From the NCBI GenBank assembly GCA_037127315.1, contig JBBBDQ010000403.1, positions 1,376,001 to 1,440,000 of the forward strand: DNA of 64,000 nt, read 5' to 3'. Of the stretch, positions 50,961 to 62,550 are shown piece by piece. The position numbers and the translations under genes are program-made. The notes beneath the pieces were generated by a model that was not told the origin of the DNA, searched no databases, and saw only the letters and a program-made list of their open reading frames with translations. Source of the stretch: Ascarosepion bandense (Eukaryota; Mollusca; Cephalopoda; Sepiida; Sepiidae). Within the stretch, counting starts at the first letter, position 1. Every line of letters starts with the position of its first letter.

Positions 50961-52590
50961 ATAGTATAAATACTACCTCATCTCAGAAATATAGACCAAT
51001 ACAGAAAAAAATCAGGTGTTGCACACTCTTTAATGTCCATCAGAGCTGTTCTTAAAATTGAAAGGTATTAAATAGTGAAGTAAAAGTTGTGAATAGATGG
51101 ATCTAAAGTACAAGGGCAATCAATAATTGAGTGTTTCTAAAGAACAAGACGTGGGTAGGGGGAGGCAATAACTGGGTATTAAAGAAAGAGACAAGATAGC
51201 CTTAGACATGGCAGAATGATCATTATCTACCACCATAGATAAAATAAGTTTCATTTTGAAATTCTCTGATGGTAACCTGGTTCAACAATGTGTATATAAC
51301 AACAAAGGACATTAGTTTGAATGTAAATGAGTTGTGTGTGTGTTTTTTTTTTTTCTGATAAATTTTGAACTGGCAATCTAATAGTTTTTCTGAGCTTGTG
51401 GCAGTGTACAGTAATTCTTCATATATAAATTTATTTTATAAGCATAAAAGTATACAATACAACTAATGGTAGTTTTCATAAGAAGAGTGGGTTTTTTAGG
51501 TATCAAATAGCTACTTAATATAACTTTAAAGTGAAGATAACATCACTTATGTTCAATAACTATTTGAACAAACAAAAAAATTTATTTAAATAAATTTAAA
51601 TTTATTTAAATTCAGACTAAATTTATCTTTGTTAATAATACCATTACCTTGTTTTGCATCCTCTGGTTTTTCTCTTGATGCTGGTCATCTTCAGGGAATT
51701 TGAACTGGACTCTATTCAATCTTGGTAGATTGTTTTTTTTTTTTTCCACAATCGATGTCTAAGGAAACCTTGTCTTTTTACTAGTTAACGGATGTGTGGT
51801 TTGTGTTCTGTAAAACCAGGTTTAAATCTCACCATGGACAAGGACATAACTTCTTGATAATACCAGTCTTGAAGGAAAGTCTTAGTGTGCAGTACTGTCA
51901 GAACCACGCCCCATGTGTTGACCCAAGCCTTGTGAGCAAAATTGTGTAAATGGAACTATTTGGAAATTGTACGAGCATGATGTCAAAAGTCATTGAGACT
52001 GAGGGCCTGAGTGTAATGGCCTTATTGAGACTAATGATCAAGCTGGATTATGTGCTCACCTCCAGAAACTGTAACTAAGGTTTGTTCAGCATAGTTGCAG
52101 TAAAAGCTACAGGTTGGCTCTATGGGTGTTAAATAAACTCAAAATGTGTTTGAGCAAGTGTCTGTAGCAGAGATTAGGTAGCTACCCTAATAAGTATATT
52201 CAGGCATTAATGGCCACCCATAGAAATCATTAATTGCTATGCTCATTTCCACTAAGTTTAAGTACATCTGCATTATTCAAGCCGGGTTTTGAACACACAA
52301 TTACTTTGCGACCAAATTCAAAAACTAACATTTTAATCCTGTAGGCTGTTTTATTGATGATAGACTCCGTGCCTAGATGAGTGACCACTTGGGAATACCA
52401 GGTGCTGTAAGCTTGGATGTGTGGGTGTATAATGGATGATGTTTTGGAATTGTTAACCAGAGAGCCAATTTCAAATTCTAGCTAGGTTTGAGTTTGAGTC
52501 TGAGTTTTGTTTAATAGCATATCAACACCTCTGTGGGTTATTTAATGCCAAAAAGGTAGGGTTTTAAGGTTTTTTTTTTTTTAATGTTCA
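50961..52590. other. No gene recognised
   Basis: AT-rich to moderately mixed DNA. 51750-52560 is less AT-rich and may hide decayed repeats, but I see no family, frame or RNA. Confidence 0.45.
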
Positions 52591-52800
52591 ATTATTGTCA
52601 GAAGGTTGATTTAGCCAGATTTTAATAAAAAAATTTTTATTTAAGTAAACTGAAGATGTATCTAGTTTTGTATTCAAAAATGTATTGCTGGTAATGAATT
52701 TTTTTTCCTTCAAAAATGTATTATGGCAATTTTTTTTTCCTTCAAAAATGTATATTTTTCTATAAAAGTCTATTTTATGTATAAAAAAAAACAACTTTTC
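52590..52800 (-). repeat. Dispersed repeat fragment ('acatttttga' units)
   Basis: On the minus strand: 'acatttttgaaggaaaaaaa' units around 52690-52750 like those at 21420-21470 and 27590-27630, so probably the 3' half of the 16505 family. Confidence 0.45.
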
Positions 52801-53045
52801 CTTACACCTAATGGTATGTAGGGCAGCATTTTTGCTGTTTCCGTCACAAAACGTTTTTTTTATGGGGCAGGGTTGTTAGCCCTGCACCCAACCCCCAAAC
52901 CTGGAGGAAGGTGACTTTCTAAACTTAGCTTAGACGTAACACATGGCCGAAAATAGAGGGTACCCAGTGAGGATCGAACTCACTACTCAGTTATAATGAT
53001 TCTAGCGAGATGAGCTTGCTAACCATTAAACCACGCTGAGGTGCC
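52800..53045 (-). mobile_element. tRNA-headed SINE, third family
   Basis: Minus strand: A-box region tggtttaatggttagcaagc and B box gagttcgatcctcactgggt at true tRNA spacing, then a body (ggccatgtgttacgtctaag, 'aggtttgggggttgggtgc'). About 245 bp. The tRNA-like part is about 73 nt, but it lacks a clean acceptor-stem pair, so it is a SINE head rather than a tRNA gene. Confidence 0.75.
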
Positions 53046-53078
53046 CTATTTTTATGATTATTTCTTTGATTATTATTA

Positions 53079-53789
53079 GGTTGTCCCAAAAGTTTGTAAA
53101 CACTTGCAAACAAATTGAAATTTTACTCGCCAAGTAATCTAAGGTTACCAGAAAACACTTGCAAAAAATTTTACTCGCAAAAACAACAAAAATTATTGCT
53201 CAAAATAAAGACCATCATTTTCCAAGACTTTCTGTCATTGATCTGCAAGCTTTCGGATCTGGTCAAAGTACCATTCAGCTGGCTTCGAATCAAAGAATTC
53301 TTGACACGCTTTCTCAACTTCATCAAATGAGTCGGATCAGCGGCCTTTCAGAAAGTGTTGCATTGAGCGGAATAGGCAGTAATCTGATGGAGCACTGTCA
53401 GAACTGTAGGCTGGATGTGGCAGAACCTCAACACCATCCATCTCTTCAAACTTGTCTTTGGTCTTCCTGGCAGTGTGTGGCTTGGCATTGCCCTGCTGCA
53501 TCAAAGCACACTTTCGGTTGATCAGAGCCGGGAACTTTTGCTCCAACTTTTCGTAGACCCGCTCAAGTTGCTGACAGTAAAGTTTGGCACTGATGGCACG
53601 ACCATTCGGAACCAACTCAAAATGCATGATTCCTTCAAAGTTCCACCAAATGCACATGACTTTCTTGCCAAATCAATCTTGTTTTGGAACCGATGGTGTC
53701 TCTTGCCCTTTCTGAACTCGTCGCTTGTCTCAATTGTGCTGGACCAGATAGACCCATTTTGCAAGTGTTTACGAACTTTTGGGATAACC
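53079..53789 (-). mobile_element. Internally deleted mariner with TA target duplication
   Basis: Ends ggttgtcccaaaagtttgta and its inverted partner (ggttatcccaaaagttcgta), each flanked by TA (53077-53078, 53790-53791). Minus-strand transposase pieces: CIWWNFEGIMHFELVPNGR (about 53650), QQGNAKPHTARKT, APSDYCLF and a C terminus DSFDEVEKACQEFFDSKPAE with a TGA inside. The N-terminal DNA-binding half is deleted and a frameshift lies near 53650. The second catalytic Asp (QQ-D-NA in active relatives) reads Gly; the third (SDY) is kept. 711 bp, dead. Confidence 0.88.
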
Positions 53790-53792
53790 TAA

Positions 53793-53880
53793 TATTTTAA
53801 ACAGAATTCTTACAATCTGAATATATTTTCTGGATTTAAATAACCTGCAAAGGGTTGATAAGCTGTACAAAACAAATCCA
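53793..53880 (+). repeat. Short dispersed repeat
   Basis: gaattcttacaatctgaata and 'atattttctggatttaaata' match 49840-49900 (ttcttacaatctaaaaatat, then 'tattttctggctttaaataa'). Confidence 0.55.
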
Positions 53881-53949
53881 TCAATAAACATTGATATGCC
53901 AATAAACCAAATCTATTTTCCTGAAAACTTGTTTTAAGAGAAAGATTTT

Positions 53950-54300
53950 ATAAATTTCAACCAAAAGGAATACTGGTTGTTTGGTCAATAAATCCCAAAT
54001 GTTTCCTTATAGGGGAAAGGTTAATATTACCATTAACATTATAAATTTCAACCAAAAGCAGTACTTGTTGCTTGGTCAATGAATGTCAGATGTTTTCTTG
54101 TAGGTAGATGGCTAATATTGCCATTATCAATGAAAACATTTTGATACCAACTCAAAGCCCAGGAAATGAAGAAAAGTCTCACTTGACTAGCATCAGCCAC
54201 TCAGTCAATGAATGCCAAATGTTTCCTTGTAGGGAAACGGCTAATATTACCATTACTATTATTGTTACCTCATCCTAGAAATTCAAACAAAAATACAGCT
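53950..54300. repeat. Minisatellite of about 95-bp units
   Basis: Unit with 'ataaatttcaaccaaaag', 'ttggtcaat.aat.c.aa', 'tgtttccttgtaggg' and 'ggctaatattaccatta' occurs at about 53950 and 54042, and partly at 54206, after an inserted stretch. Confidence 0.7.
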
Positions 54301-54800
54301 TTGTTGCTAAGAAACAAAAAGTAATAGCAGTAGTATGCGTAAGAAAGACATTAGGTTTAAATTTCCCAAATCTAGTTTCAGAATTGTTTTATGGTACAGT
54401 CGCCTCAAGGATTAAAACTTTGATTAGACAAGCAGCTGTGAGATAAAATTTCTTTTGTGTTTTCTGTTTTTTCATAGCTTTAAGCAGCTTGTCAAAGTGT
54501 AAACAGTTGAATAATCCCCGTAACTACTCAGTTGTCAGTAATAATACTTAAGAATAAAGGGAAAGAAACTATTTTGTATTCATGACTTGAAAACAGACAG
54601 ATGTATAAATTCAGTTGCTATTTACACAGGTAAAGATTGTCATGATAGTTGTCAGTATAAAAACTTGGAATTGGCAAACCAACATAAATATTTGTGAAGC
54701 ATTTTCGATTATCCCTAAAATATTACAATGTACTTCATTTGCAGAATACATTGCTTTAGTACCACTGACTTCAAAATAAAATTAATTACTTGTAAAATAC

Positions 54801-55325
54801 ATATATTATGTATTTCAGTTTTTATTTCAAGCATCTGATGAAGGCTAGAGGGTATAATGGTTGAAACATTGTGATAACAACAACAAAGTTGAAGACAATA
54901 GTCTTCATGTAAATATTGTAAATAAAGAAATTACCTTTTTTTTACCATTTTTCAAAGACTAATGAACCCATATAATATGCATGTATTATGTATTTCGGTT
55001 TTTTATTTCAAGCATCTGATGAAGGCTAGAGGGTATAATGGTTGAAACATTGTGATAACAACAACAAAGTTGAAGACAATAGTCTTCATGTAAATATTGT
55101 AAATAAAGAAATTACCTTTTTTTTACCATTTTTCAAAGACTAATGAACCCATATAATATGCATGTATTATGTATTTCGGTTTTTTATTTCAAGCAGCTGA
55201 TGAAGGCTAGAGGGTATAATGGTTGAAATGTTGTGATAACAAAAACAAAGATGAAGACAATAGTCTTCATGTAAATACTGTAAATAAAGAAATGACTTTT
55301 TATCATTTTTCAAGACTAATCAATT
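54801..55325. repeat. Tandem repeat, 181-bp unit, about 2.9 copies
   Basis: The mark gcatctgatgaaggctagag starts at 54831 and 55012, and as gcagctgatg at 55193, giving period 181. Each unit contains tgaagacaatagtcttca, a perfect 7-bp-arm hairpin. Units are nearly identical for copies 1 and 2. Confidence 0.92.
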
Positions 55326-56826
55326 CAGATAATTATTTCTGAGAGTTTTTTTTTATATAACCTAACTTGAGTTTTCATAGCAAACTCACTAGTAAGAGCT
55401 TTTTTAATACCAAAGTTCACTCAATATAAGGTTCGAGAGCCACTCAAGTTAGATGGCTACTGTTAAACTGAATGAAGTGTGTGATAGGAATAAAAGAGGG
55501 AGGAAGTGAAGATTATGAGAATAAAAAGGTTAGATAATGATTGACCTTTGACTTGAAAAGGTTAAGATTATAGTTTTCAAGGTTATTATTTATATGGAAA
55601 TTATTTCTACAAAGTAGCAGTTCTTAAGAAAAAGCTCACTGGAACTTTCTCCTTACATTAGGATTATGGCGGAAAAGAGAGTGATTTGATTTGTGAAATT
55701 TGCATGGCATATCCTAGTTATAAAGATCTGAAATGATGGAACCATCGAAAAGAGCGTTCATCTGAACATTTGCTATAAAATTAGCTATAGATTTGTAATG
55801 TTGCATCTGCAGGAAACTAGCTGAAAACTTGAAGAAAAACATGAATATTCACAAATCCAATTAGTGCTCTTCCGACTGTCAGCACTAACTGAGCCTCTTG
55901 ACACAGAAAAAGCCTCTTATATATTTGTAGCCACAACCATAGGTCAACTATGATCGACTGACAACCAAGTATCACTCTTCTTATGAAAATTAACCCAATT
56001 GCTATGCAAATTTAGCAGTGATATCACCTGTGCTGAGAGAAAACCTGGTCTAAACAGTCAAACAAAATTCTTATTGACACCAGTTGAGGTTTTTTTGTGT
56101 TGTTTTGGTTCTTGAGTGGATAATAAGTTTTACTCCACAAGATTATGCAAATGAGTTTGAACTGTATAGCATTTGGCTTGTAAACATATTCCCTAAAAAA
56201 TAAATAAAATACAATATAAAAGGAAATAACCACAAGTGTTGTTGCTAAAAAAAACATGAAAAATGATGAGTAATGAACCACCTCATATGCTTTTAAGACT
56301 GATAATGAGAATACTGTATCAGAATTGGGGTACACAAACAAGCTACCTACCTACTGACCTACCAGTGAGAAGTGAGCAGCTTCAACCTGTGGACTACCAG
56401 AACATCCAGATTAAAACGGAGATTTAATGCGGGATATCCAGTCCACAAAAAACAACACAAATTACAAGAAAAGGCAACGCAATAAGAAATGTTGTATAAA
56501 AATATGAAAATATTGTATTTGACAACATATGTACAGTATAAACAATTTGTACAATTCTGTGTATCTTTTGTTTGATAAAAAAGTGTCTTTTGGATTTGAG
56601 TTAATGTTGTTTGAATATAAAAGTGTCTGTTTCAAGTGATTAAACAGAGTAGTAGCACAAAGTTTCTTTCCTTTTTATGTGTCAGCCGCTAAGTAGGTGG
56701 AAAAGGAAAGTGTTTCAAATTGTTGCAAAGGAGTGTGAATGAGAATTCCCGAAGGGAGAGAGAGAGGGTCAAATAGAAATAGTAGTAATTAGTAGAATGT
56801 GTGTGTAAAACGATGAATCAGTCTAC
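55326..56826. other. No gene recognised
   Basis: Includes a block at 56205-56330 that matches 58130-58250 in direct orientation (ctaaa.aaaacatgaaaaa, 'atatgctttta'). Otherwise unremarkable AT-rich DNA. Confidence 0.5.
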
Positions 56827-57271
56827 TTAACTCAGTAAGTCTGTGTTACTTCTCCTTTCTGGTTCATGAGAGATGTGACAAGTTTTACGGTCCTTGAAGA
56901 GGTCTTGTTGCAGGTGTTTCCTCTCTTCTTTCCGTTCACATTGGTGACGAATTTGTTTGTCAGCACTAGTCTCTTTGATGTTGGCGCCTATCGGACTGTG
57001 CGTATCTGACAATGCACCTTTCGGGTTGACTGGCATGGCTGACTGTCTCTCCTGACTCGTTGACTGACAGATCGACTGCTTGCTTGACTGACAGATCGAC
57101 CAACTGCTGTCTCTCACTGACCCTCTGAGTGACTGATTGTGACCGATCAGGGGCCATCCTTAAATATTGAATTCTGGTCATGTGAGGAGGCTCCATGGAC
57201 CATTTTTTTTTAGCTGTGAAAAAAGAAAACATTTTGCTGACATATTTTGAATTTCTCAATTTGTCAACCAA
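56827..57271 (-). other. Unrecognised open region, Ser/Gln-rich frames
   Basis: Two overlapping minus-strand frames (96 and 101 codons) with repeated 'SICQS'/'VDLSV' readings that come from tgactgacagatcgac-type DNA repeats. Less AT-rich than its flanks. No domain; more likely part of a repeat than a gene. Confidence 0.2.
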
Positions 57272-57424
57272 TCAGGATCTAGGGTTTTGCTTTTCACACT
57301 GACTTATGAAAAAAGAAAGCTTGTAGCTGTTTGAATCATCTTTTGCGAGTGTGCAATTTATTTTGAGTTTTTTTAGTTGGTTGATGGATGATATAGGATT
57401 TCTATCTTATAAATCCATATATGG

Positions 57425-57990
57425 CTGGAAGAATAGTGGAAATAAAGTCAGTGAAACAGTGAATATGGTGACATTGAAATACTGGAAATAGAGCTGTGAA
57501 AATAGAACCTTTAAAATAATGAAAAATAAAACTAATGAATTAGTAAAAATAGAATTATTAAAATAATGAAAATAGAACTATTCAATTAGTGGAAATAGAA
57601 CCATTAAAATAATGAAAGTAGAACGAGTGAATTGGTGTAAATAGTGCTGTCAAATTAGTGAACATAGAACTATGAAATTAGTAGGAATAAAACCACTAAA
57701 ATAATGAAAATAGAACTATTGAATTAGTGGAACTGGAGTCATTGAATTTTTTGGAAACTGAACCATTAAAATAATGAAAATAGAGCTACTGAATGAGATG
57801 AAAAAGAACAAATGAAATAAATATAGAACTATTCAATTAGTGGAAACAGAGCCATTGAATTAGTAGAAATAAAATTACAGAAGTTTTGAAATAGCGCCAT
57901 TGAAATAGTGAAGTTAGAGTCTCTTAAATTCAGTGCAAACAGAGATGTGGAAATATTGAAAATCAAGCCATTGATCTAGTTGAAATAGAA
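57425..57990. repeat. Degenerate AT-rich minisatellite
   Basis: Loose alternation of 'aatgaaaatagaactatt' and 'gaattagtggaaatagaacc' style words, so a unit near 17 bp in a roughly 34-bp higher-order repeat, over about 565 bp. Frame-breaking indels between units argue against coding. Confidence 0.8.
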
Positions 57991-58840
57991 TTGTTATACT
58001 CTGCTTCAAATTACGTCTCTTTCTGCTTGACTCTACATGTGAGTGACATATGAATGCTAAGAAAGCAAAAATAAAAAAAAATTACTCTCTGTTTCTTCTA
58101 GCTTATAAAACAAATCCATTCAAAAAATATTAAATGCTATCTGAAAGGAGCCAATCAAAAATGCTGCTGCTAAAGAAAAACATGAAAAAACAATTAATCA
58201 TGATCCATGCCATATGCTTTTAGGAACAACAATGATAACACTGCTTTGCCACTACCCAGCCAGTCACTGTTGGTTTCAATCCAGATAGCTGGTCGTAGAT
58301 TGACTCTGTCATGGTGATCTCCCTTGTCCCACATTGTGTTGATTAATCACAAGGTAGTCACATGAGTTCTCCACTAGCTGTCTCTCTACCGAACTAAACC
58401 AAACCAGGAAGCATGCACATAATTGAGTTATAAAAGAAAGAAATATAGCAAACGGCACCAAATATGCCACTTCACGCAATTGTGAAAGAAAGAAACTTGT
58501 GCCTAGAAAAATAAGTGGACCGACGTCTGAAGTGTTTTAAAATAACGTCTTTATATACAGAATATACACAATAGTCTCTTGGATAATTCCCAATCCCTGC
58601 TTCTATTAAACTGGTAGCGGAACGGAAGTTTCTTAAGTATATCAAATTATTCTCCTAAACAATAACAAGAAATTTGGTTGGCCACAGCTTGCTGCTCCAA
58701 ACAGAGTTCTAAGTTTATTATAAGTCTAGTCAACTTGATTCTTGTTTTCCGGAATGTCGCGAAAATTGCTAAAATGCTGGGTTACTCTCTTCATTTGGCA
58801 ATTTCAAACTTTACCTGCAAAGTCTCTTAACTCTAGTTGA

Positions 58841-59200
58841 TTGATTGGTGACAGGCTTCTCTACAGTCGGCACCCAATGGCATGGCCATCATCTCTCTGT
58901 CTCTTTACTTCTTCTTCAGCTGGGAACTGTCTTTGGCAGGTGACGATTTTCTATGGTTGGCACCCAACTGTGTGGCAACTATCTCTTTGTTATTATGTCT
59001 CTGGACCAGGAACTCAGACTCTGTCACTTGAGCTGCAACTCAACTCCAACTGCAACTTTGTCTGCAAAATCACTTCTTGTCTGTTTTTAACTCAGGTTGG
59101 CCGGCAGGCTCTGTGGTTGGCACCCAACAACATGGTGTCTATCTTCGTCTTTACATCTCTGGGTCGGGAGCTGGAACTGAAACTGATTTTGGTCACTCGG
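58841..59200. repeat. Three degenerate tandem units
   Basis: 'acagtcggcacccaatggca' (58863), 'atggttggcacccaactgtg' (58953) and 'gtggttggcacccaacaaca' (59113) head similar blocks with 'ctctttacttct'/'ctctgggtcgggagctg'. The 150-codon open frame across them follows the repeat and has no known domain. Confidence 0.65.
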
Positions 59201-60047
59201 GACCCTGTATTTATGCCCATGCCATGGTGTGGGACCGACAGTCACTGGGTGTCTAACCCCTCATCTCAGCAACCAATAGAATGCCAAGGTTAGCTGCTAC
59301 TCATTGTTGCCTCTGGCTTACTCAATGGGATTAATCTGCTTTCCAGATGTCAACTGTTGGTCATTTCCCCCTTTCGGCGCTTGTTTACAGGACCAATGGA
59401 ATTCCTCTCAGTCTTATGACATCATCTTCCCATACCCATTTTCTGGGCTGGACTTAACTGGTGAATTTTCTTTCTCAAAATTTTCTTTCTCACGAAACAA
59501 TTTCAGGGATTTTTTTCTTAAACAATCACTATTAACCTTTTTGAACTGGCTTCGCCCAAAACAAGTTGACAAGGGTCCATTGACATTTTTACTTAGATAA
59601 GAATTTTTCCACATCTCTGTTTTTAATATCCATTTCTGAGTCACCGACATTTTCAGGCAACAGAAAATATTTTTGTTATCTGGTCTACCCTGTAAAAATG
59701 TCTCTTCTCTGAGTTACTTCAACTCAGAATCAGATATTTGTTATCTTAATTCTTTTTCACAATTCACACTAGCAGGACAATTGGATACAATAACAAAAGT
59801 GAAATTTCTTTTTCAGCTATTACTAATGCCCAGCAAAAAAACAACAATTGAATTTATCTGTTTCTTTTAGGTTTAGAATGACAATTGTTAGCCTTCATAG
59901 GTGGGCTGAAACCAGCAGCTATTGTTCATGGCACTTCCTGACATTAAAACATATCTAAGTTTTTTCTTTCTTCCTTTTCTTTCTCTTCTTCTTTCTCTGG
60001 TTTAAAATAACAACAGAGGAACACCATTTGTTATCTGTTTTTGTTTT

Positions 60048-60301
60048 CTTTTCCTTCGCTCCTATTCGGAGAATAAAGAAAAATGTCTTTTAGTATGTTT
60101 TCCTCGACTTATAATAGTAGTTAAAAGATTTTCCAGTTATAGTTAATAATTAATTAATAAAATTAATTACCTCCGTTTTCCTTTGCACATATTCGGAGGA
60201 TAAAGAAAATTTCTCTCAGTACATTTTCTTCTGACCTATAATAGCTATTAGAAGATTTTCCAGTTATAGTTAATAATTAATTAATAAAATTAATTACCTC
60301 C
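60048..60301. repeat. Tandem duplication, 127-bp unit
   Basis: ccagttatagttaataatta starts at 60133 and 60260; 'ttcctt.gc.c.tattcgga' and 'ataatag.agtt' flank it in both units. The inner part (ttaattaataaaattaatta) is itself near-palindromic. Confidence 0.85.
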
Positions 60302-60309
60302 GCTCCACA

Positions 60310-60750
60310 CCAAAATATTGTTATAATGCAACAGAGTTGCAATGAACAAACTGTCTATATTACTACCAGTGAACTTGATCAACCAATCCAGCACACACCA
60401 ACTCCAGGCCCTACAAATTACATTTCCTCTAAGTTGTTTCCCTTTCTCACAAAGTGATGTCTGCTCACATTCTCTTTTTGGCAATACAAAGAATTTTATG
60501 TTAACAATTCTTGTTTTCTTTTTTTCTCACCAGCAGTGTTTGTTGTTGAAATGATCTTAAAGTTTATTGCATAATAAAAAAAATAATTTTAATGAAAATG
60601 ATAAGCTGGAATATCTCTTATTGAACATAAGATGTAAATGTGGCTATTTATATGTTTGTGTATGAAAGAGAAAGAGCATTTTATTTTGTCAGCTGATGTG
60701 AGAAAAATAATTGATAAAGTTTCAACTAGAGCATTGTTATGCATTTTGTG
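60310..60750. other. No gene recognised
   Basis: Short overlapping open frames on both strands (60290-60554) with no domain. Confidence 0.45.
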
Positions 60751-60751
60751 C

Positions 60752-60841
60752 TTATTCTACTTAGATTTCACAAATTATTCTACTTAGATTTCACAAATTA
60801 TTCTACTTAGATTTCACAAATTATTCTACTTAGATTTCACA
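60752..60841. repeat. Tandem repeat, 23-bp unit, 3.9 copies
   Basis: Unit ttattctacttagatttcac plus aaa, copies identical, so recent. Confidence 0.95.
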
Positions 60842-61439
60842 TAGTGTTCCTATTTCTGTATCAGTCAGGATCAATTAATATAATAAAATGAAACCTTTTC
60901 AAACACAATGGCAAGCACTGAAGCAAAAAATATATTTGTCCCAAATTCAAATTCCAATAATACTTAAGTGCACACCCACTCAAACTGAATGTAACACAAT
61001 ACAATTATAGGTTAGGTCAGTCTTAGGCCTTCTACTGGTAACACGTGGCCAAGTACATCCCACTCTCTCACAAGCTTTTTCTGCCAATGAGGAGGATGGC
61101 ATTTCACCCAAAAGGATGAAAAACAAAACCTGTCAAAGGGTGGATGAGCTTCTTATAGGAGCCAACAGTCAAAACACACACAAACGTATATAAGTATAAG
61201 GCTAGGATAGGGTCTCGAGTTTTGAATAGCAACCGTCTGAAAGATGATGAATTAATAAAAACATACAGTGTACTTAGGCTATCATGAGTGTCTAAGTTGG
61301 GTGTCAGATTAAACCCAGTCCTGCCTCAACAAAAAAACACAGCTACATATATAAGCATGTAGAAGGCTCAGGTTGCAGACACTGTCAAGTTATAATAAAA
61401 AATATATATAGTTTTGCATATCACCTGTTTGCACGCCTT

Positions 61440-61577
61440 CCCGGTCTCTTGAAGAGGAGTAGAGGTTTAACTCTTGTTTCCTGTTTAGGATTAGGTTTCT
61501 GATTCTTAATGTTTTCTCATTCTCTTTCACACTTTACATCTTAGTCCCATTATTGCCTTGCTTGATGTGAAATGATT
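61440..61577 (+). mobile_element. Diverged SINE with LINE-like tail
   Basis: gtttcctgtttaggattagg, 'ttctcattctctttcacact' and 'attgccttgcttgatgtgaa' then atgatt follow the 5903 family order. It runs into the (TA)n next to the mariner at 61592. Confidence 0.65.
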
Positions 61578-61591
61578 AATATATATATACA

Positions 61592-62456
61592 CAGGGTGTG
61601 ATGAGTAAGTTGTGTTTTTAATTTTGTGCATGTATATTGTTTTTTTTTTTTAATTTTTGACTGCACAGTATAGTAGGGTTGGTTGGGCATCATCTGTGAC
61701 AAAAAGTGCATCATGATGCAATTAACTTTGCCAAAAATTTGAAAACAGCATGCTGTACTGTTTGGCATTCATGTCAGAAGCACCAATACGAACATTTAAG
61801 AGTGTTTGAGTGTCAATCTGAAGAAGTGCAAGGAGTTTGTAAAGAGTTAGATGACTCTAATGGTAATTATGAAGGTACAGCAGTTCAGAAAACTCACTCT
61901 GATCATTCTGATAAGAAAAGAACTCCCAAATTTGTTGGTGAGGGCCTCAGACACACACCGAGGCCTACATCAAGTGCCTTGAGAAGGGAGTGCTGCCTTG
62001 GGTCAAGGTGGCTGCTGGAAGAACCTGTGTCTGGCAACTGAACTCTGCACCATGCCACACAAGCAGGAGAACCCAGTCATGGCTGACTGACAATTTCTGT
62101 GACCACATCATTCCTTACATCTGGCCACCTAACTCCCCAGGCTGCAACCCCCTTGGTTATTATGTGTGGGGTGCAGTTGAGTGAGAGATCACCAAAGATG
62201 AACGGAAGGCAAGGATTATGGCAGCATTCACCAACTTAAATAAGAGACTATCCAGAAGAGTTGCAGGAGATTCTGAAGTTGTCTGGAGGCCGTGTTTGAA
62301 GCCAATGGAGGTTTTATTGAATAAATTTACTCTTCAGTATTTCAAGATATTTTTGTATAATTTTGTTAAATATATCTGTTAAAATGAGATTTCAGTGTTA
62401 TTTTAATTTTTCTTTTTTACTTAATTTAGACGATAATTTATCCATCGCAGCCTATG
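61592..62456 (+). mobile_element. Defective mariner-like element, second copy
   Basis: Left end cagggtgtgatgagtaagtt, right end aatttatccatcgcagcctatg-type inverted partner. Plus-strand frames: KNSHTLIILIRKELPNLLVR, then TCVWQLNSAPCHTSRRTQSW, WPPNSPGCNPLGYYVWGAVE and a stop, then [20 protein letters not shown]. Residues normally Asp at QQ-D-SAPCHT and NPL-D-YYVWG read Asn and Gly, so the catalytic site is lost. Same family as 32520-33335. Confidence 0.8.
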
Positions 62457-62474
62457 CGTGTGTGTGTGTGTGTG

Positions 62475-62530
<56 letters not shown>
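62457..62530. repeat. Compound microsatellite (TG)n(TC)n(TA)n
   Basis: Begins at the right mariner end; (GA)n follows at 62539-62550, which makes the tract partly self-complementary. Confidence 0.95.
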
Positions 62531-62535
<5 letters not shown>

Positions 62536-62550
62536 GTTGAGAGAGAGAGA

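Larger units (their letters stand above)
58465..60309 (-). mobile_element. Possible long LTR with adjoining primer-binding site
   Basis: On the minus strand the stretch starts TGTGGAGCGG and ends GTGGCA, and is followed after a few bases by TGGTGCCGTTTGC, the position and TGG start expected of a tRNA primer-binding site. No target duplication matches across the whole, which fits a 5' LTR whose internal part and 3' LTR are lost. Inside are three degenerate repeats with 'ggttggcacccaac' (58850-59170) and a 127-bp duplication (60048-60301). Inference only. Confidence 0.3.

Noticed and set aside
52960..53036. tRNA-like stretch on the minus strand
   Set aside because: A and B boxes are good, but the acceptor stem does not pair well and a SINE body follows; kept as a SINE head, not a tRNA gene.
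56024..56341. 105-codon minus-strand frame with hydrophobic runs
   Set aside because: Hydrophobicity follows from T-rich codons; no start context, domain or splice support.
58841..59293. 150-codon plus-strand frame
   Set aside because: It runs over three degenerate tandem units and reads like repeated DNA rather than a protein; no domain.
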